Assembly: GCA_963558075.1 (NCBI GenBank)
Contig: CAUWFN010000010.1
Span: 1-64,000, forward strand
From: CALHKP01 sp963558075
GTDB taxonomy: Bacteria > Bacillota > Clostridia > Peptostreptococcales > Anaerovoracaceae
Direction: 5' to 3'
DNA length: 64,000 nucleotides
Within the stretch, counting starts at the first letter, position 1. Each line of letters opens with the position of its first letter. A model generated the notes under the pieces. That model searched no databases. It worked only from the letters and a program-made list of their open reading frames with translations, and was not told where the DNA came from. The position numbers and the translations under genes are program-made. Below, piece after piece: positions 62,435 to 64,000 of this stretch.

Positions 62435-63754
62435 CTATTTGTCAAAAGCCGCGTAAATTGCTTCTATTGCTTTTCTGAAGTCTTTGTTGTTAACTCCGAC
62501 AATAATATTGATTTCACTTGATCCTTGGTCTATCATTCGAATGTTGATTTCCGACTCTGCAAGAGCTGTGAACAGAGCTGCAGATACACCCGGTCTTCTG
62601 TTCATTCCGCATCCTACAGTTGCAATCAGGGCAATGTCCTCCGAAACGTCCATGCTATCAGGCTTTAGCTGTCTTTCGAATGCATCGAGAAGTTCATCTA
62701 GTCTTCCATCGATGCTATCGTTTGAAACAACTACAGAAACTGTGTCAATTCCGCTTGGAAGATGCTCAAAGCTGATGTTGAAGTCTTCTAGGATTGCAAG
62801 AATTCTTCTGACAAAGCCTCTTTCTGAGCTCATCATGTTCTTGTAGATTGCAATAACTGTGAAATCTTTCTTTCCTGCAATACCTGTGATTACATTTGTG
62901 TTTGATTCATCATGTTCAGCAGTGATTACAGTACCAGGATCTTCCGGCTTGTTTGTATTTTTTATGTTAATTGGAATGTTAGCCATTTTCGCAGGATAAA
63001 TCGCATCTTCGTGAAGAACTGATGCTCCCATGTAAGAAAGCTCTCTAAGTTCTTTGTATGATATCCTGTTAATAGGCTTAGGATTTTTTACTATTCTAGG
63101 GTCTGCCATCAGGAATCCAGATACATCAGTCCAGTTTTCGTAAACGTCAGCACCTACAGCTCTTGCAACAAGAGATCCTGTAATATCAGATCCGCCTCTT
63201 GTGAAGGTTCTTACCTTACATGTTTCGATGTCGCTTCCATAAAATCCTGGAAGAACTGCACGCTCATGCTTTGCAAGCTCTTCTCTCAGTGCAGCATCTG
63301 TCTCTGCCTGAAGCAGCTTACCTTTTGTATCAAACAGAATAAGCCCTTCTGTATCAACAAAATCATATCCCAGATAGTCTGCGATAAGCATTGCGTTTAG
63401 GTATTCCCCTCGGCTTGCGATGTAGTCTGATGAACATCCTTCTGTCAGATTCTTTTTGATTCTGTCAAATTCTGCAAACAGGTCTACATTGTCTGCGCCT
63501 AGGTTAGCGCGAAGTGCAAGAAATCTGTCAACAATTACCTGGAACACCTGGTCATATGGAAGATTATGATCTCTGTGAGCCTTGCACAGGTAAAGAAGAT
63601 CTGTCATTTTGTTGTCTTCTTCGAATCTTTTGCCTGGTGCTGATACGATAATAAACTTTCTTGCTGGATCTGCTTCGATTATTTCTCTTGTTTTGTTTAA
63701 CTGGATTGCGTCAGCTACTGATGAGCCTCCGAACTTTGCCACTTTAATTCCCAA
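62435..63754 (-). CDS. Aspartokinase (stand-alone)
   Basis: A 439-residue aspartate kinase with KFGGSSVAD (7-15), VSAPGKR, SRGEYLNA, FTRGGSDITGS and ENWTDVSGFLMADPRIV. ACT repeats fill the C-terminal third. It is very similar to the aspartokinase half of MetA-AK, so the two are recent paralogues. The start is TTG at 63754, 9 nt after GGAGG; an ATG in between is out of frame. It follows metK by 29 nt and is probably co-transcribed with it. Confidence 0.93.
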   Translation of the reverse strand: MGIKVAKFGGSSVADAIQLNKTREIIEADPARKFIIVSAPGKRFEEDNKMTDLLYLCKAHRDHNLPYDQVFQVIVDRFLALRANLGADNVDLFAEFDRIKKNLTEGCSSDYIASRGEYLNAMLIADYLGYDFVDTEGLILFDTKGKLLQAETDAALREELAKHERAVLPGFYGSDIETCKVRTFTRGGSDITGSLVARAVGADVYENWTDVSGFLMADPRIVKNPKPINRISYKELRELSYMGASVLHEDAIYPAKMANIPINIKNTNKPEDPGTVITAEHDESNTNVITGIAGKKDFTVIAIYKNMMSSERGFVRRILAILEDFNISFEHLPSGIDTVSVVVSNDSIDGRLDELLDAFERQLKPDSMDVSEDIALIATVGCGMNRRPGVSAALFTALAESEINIRMIDQGSSEINIIVGVNNKDFRKAIEAIYAAFDK

Positions 63755-63783
63755 TGGACATTACCTCCTGTGTACGTAAAGTA

Positions 63784-64000
63784 TTATTTAAGTTCGGCTT
63801 TCAGTTCATCAACCTTGTCAAGGTGTTCCCATGGAAGGTCAACGTCAGTTCTGCCGAAGTGACCGTAAGCGGCAGTCTGTCTGTAGATTGGTCTTCTAAG
63901 ATCAAGATCTCTGATGATTGCTGCCGGTCTTAAGTCAAAGTGTTTGTTAACAATATCTGCAATATCTTCGTCTGCCATCTTACCTGTTCCAAATGTATCT
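63784..64000 (-). CDS. metK: S-adenosylmethionine synthetase, C-terminal part
   Basis: The reading frame continues past the window's right edge, so only about 72 C-terminal residues are seen. DTFGTGKMADEDIADIV followed by FDLRPAAIIRDL and TAAYGHFGR is the normal MetK end. The enzyme makes SAM from methionine and ATP. It lies before an aspartokinase gene in the same direction. Confidence 0.92.
   Translation of the reverse strand, partial: DTFGTGKMADEDIADIVNKHFDLRPAAIIRDLDLRRPIYRQTAAYGHFGRTDVDLPWEHLDKVDELKAELK

Overview
The window looks like a chromosomal segment of an anaerobic, low-GC Firmicute of class Clostridia. The signs are a reverse rubrerythrin, a clostridial 2[4Fe-4S] ferredoxin, Rex, a Re-type citrate synthase, T-box and cobalamin riboswitches, strong AGGAGG ribosome-binding sites and many T-tailed intrinsic terminators. 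A Family XIII/Anaerovoracaceae-like host is my guess, not something I can prove. About 50 protein genes were read and almost all are on the minus strand. The exceptions are trpB2, an aldehyde dehydrogenase, the ferredoxin and the rubrerythrin. I see no prophage, insertion sequence, CRISPR array, rRNA or tRNA gene.

Layout. 0-0.4 kb: a promoter-to-terminator unit with several nested stems and no convincing ORF, a candidate structured RNA or leader. 0.5-6 kb: a CofE-like ligase, a MetA-aspartokinase fusion, a lipoprotein and MetY (methionine synthesis). 6-8 kb: a tryptophan-specific T-box driving a lone TrpB2. 8-11.3 kb: an operon of an ATC-hydrolase-like protein, a GPH transporter with an apparent frameshift at its start, and an M20 peptidase. 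11.5-15.7 kb: aldehyde dehydrogenase, YunC-like protein, CCA-adding enzyme and BI-1 protein. 15.9-21.2 kb: Re-citrate synthase, GntR regulator, aconitase and isocitrate dehydrogenase, a complete acetyl-CoA/oxaloacetate to 2-oxoglutarate module. 21.4-24.5 kb: OGG glycosylase, a P-loop/Asp23-like protein, ferredoxin, Rex and acyl carrier protein. 24.5-32.8 kb: ABC-F, the tsaE-tsaB-rimI-tsaD t6A genes, RibU, PepV, NfuA-like protein and an orphan substrate-binding protein. 32.8-36.3 kb: PTS_EIIC_2 protein, rubrerythrin and a DUF4234/SHOCT membrane protein. 36.3-43.6 kb: dusB, coaX, pucR-like, ftsH, tilS. 43.6-47.5 kb: cbiMNQO under a cobalamin riboswitch, next to a DUF71 protein. 47.5-53 kb: SulP, TatD, MetG, a small membrane protein and a cytidylate-kinase-like protein. 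53-57.9 kb: MarR plus a heterodimeric ABC exporter. 57.9-62.3 kb: two TrkH subunits plus TrkA. 62.4-64 kb: a second aspartokinase and the end of metK.

How the parts fit. The aspartate family recurs at both ends: one aspartokinase is fused to MetA beside metY, and its paralogue sits behind metK, so both are tied to methionine/SAM supply. The MetA half carries Glu111, the acetyl-CoA determinant, which matches the O-acetylhomoserine-using MetY. The citrate module would supply 2-oxoglutarate for glutamate. Cobalt uptake and the DUF71 protein together point to B12 salvage.

The observations most worth a second look are the MetA-aspartokinase fusion, the left-edge RNA, the TrkH paralogue with altered filter glycines, the P-loop/Asp23-like protein, the transporter frameshift at A7 tracts, the leaderless-looking tilS, and the hairpin between promoter and ribosome-binding site of the orphan binding protein. 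All family calls are from reading the sequence, without database searches.
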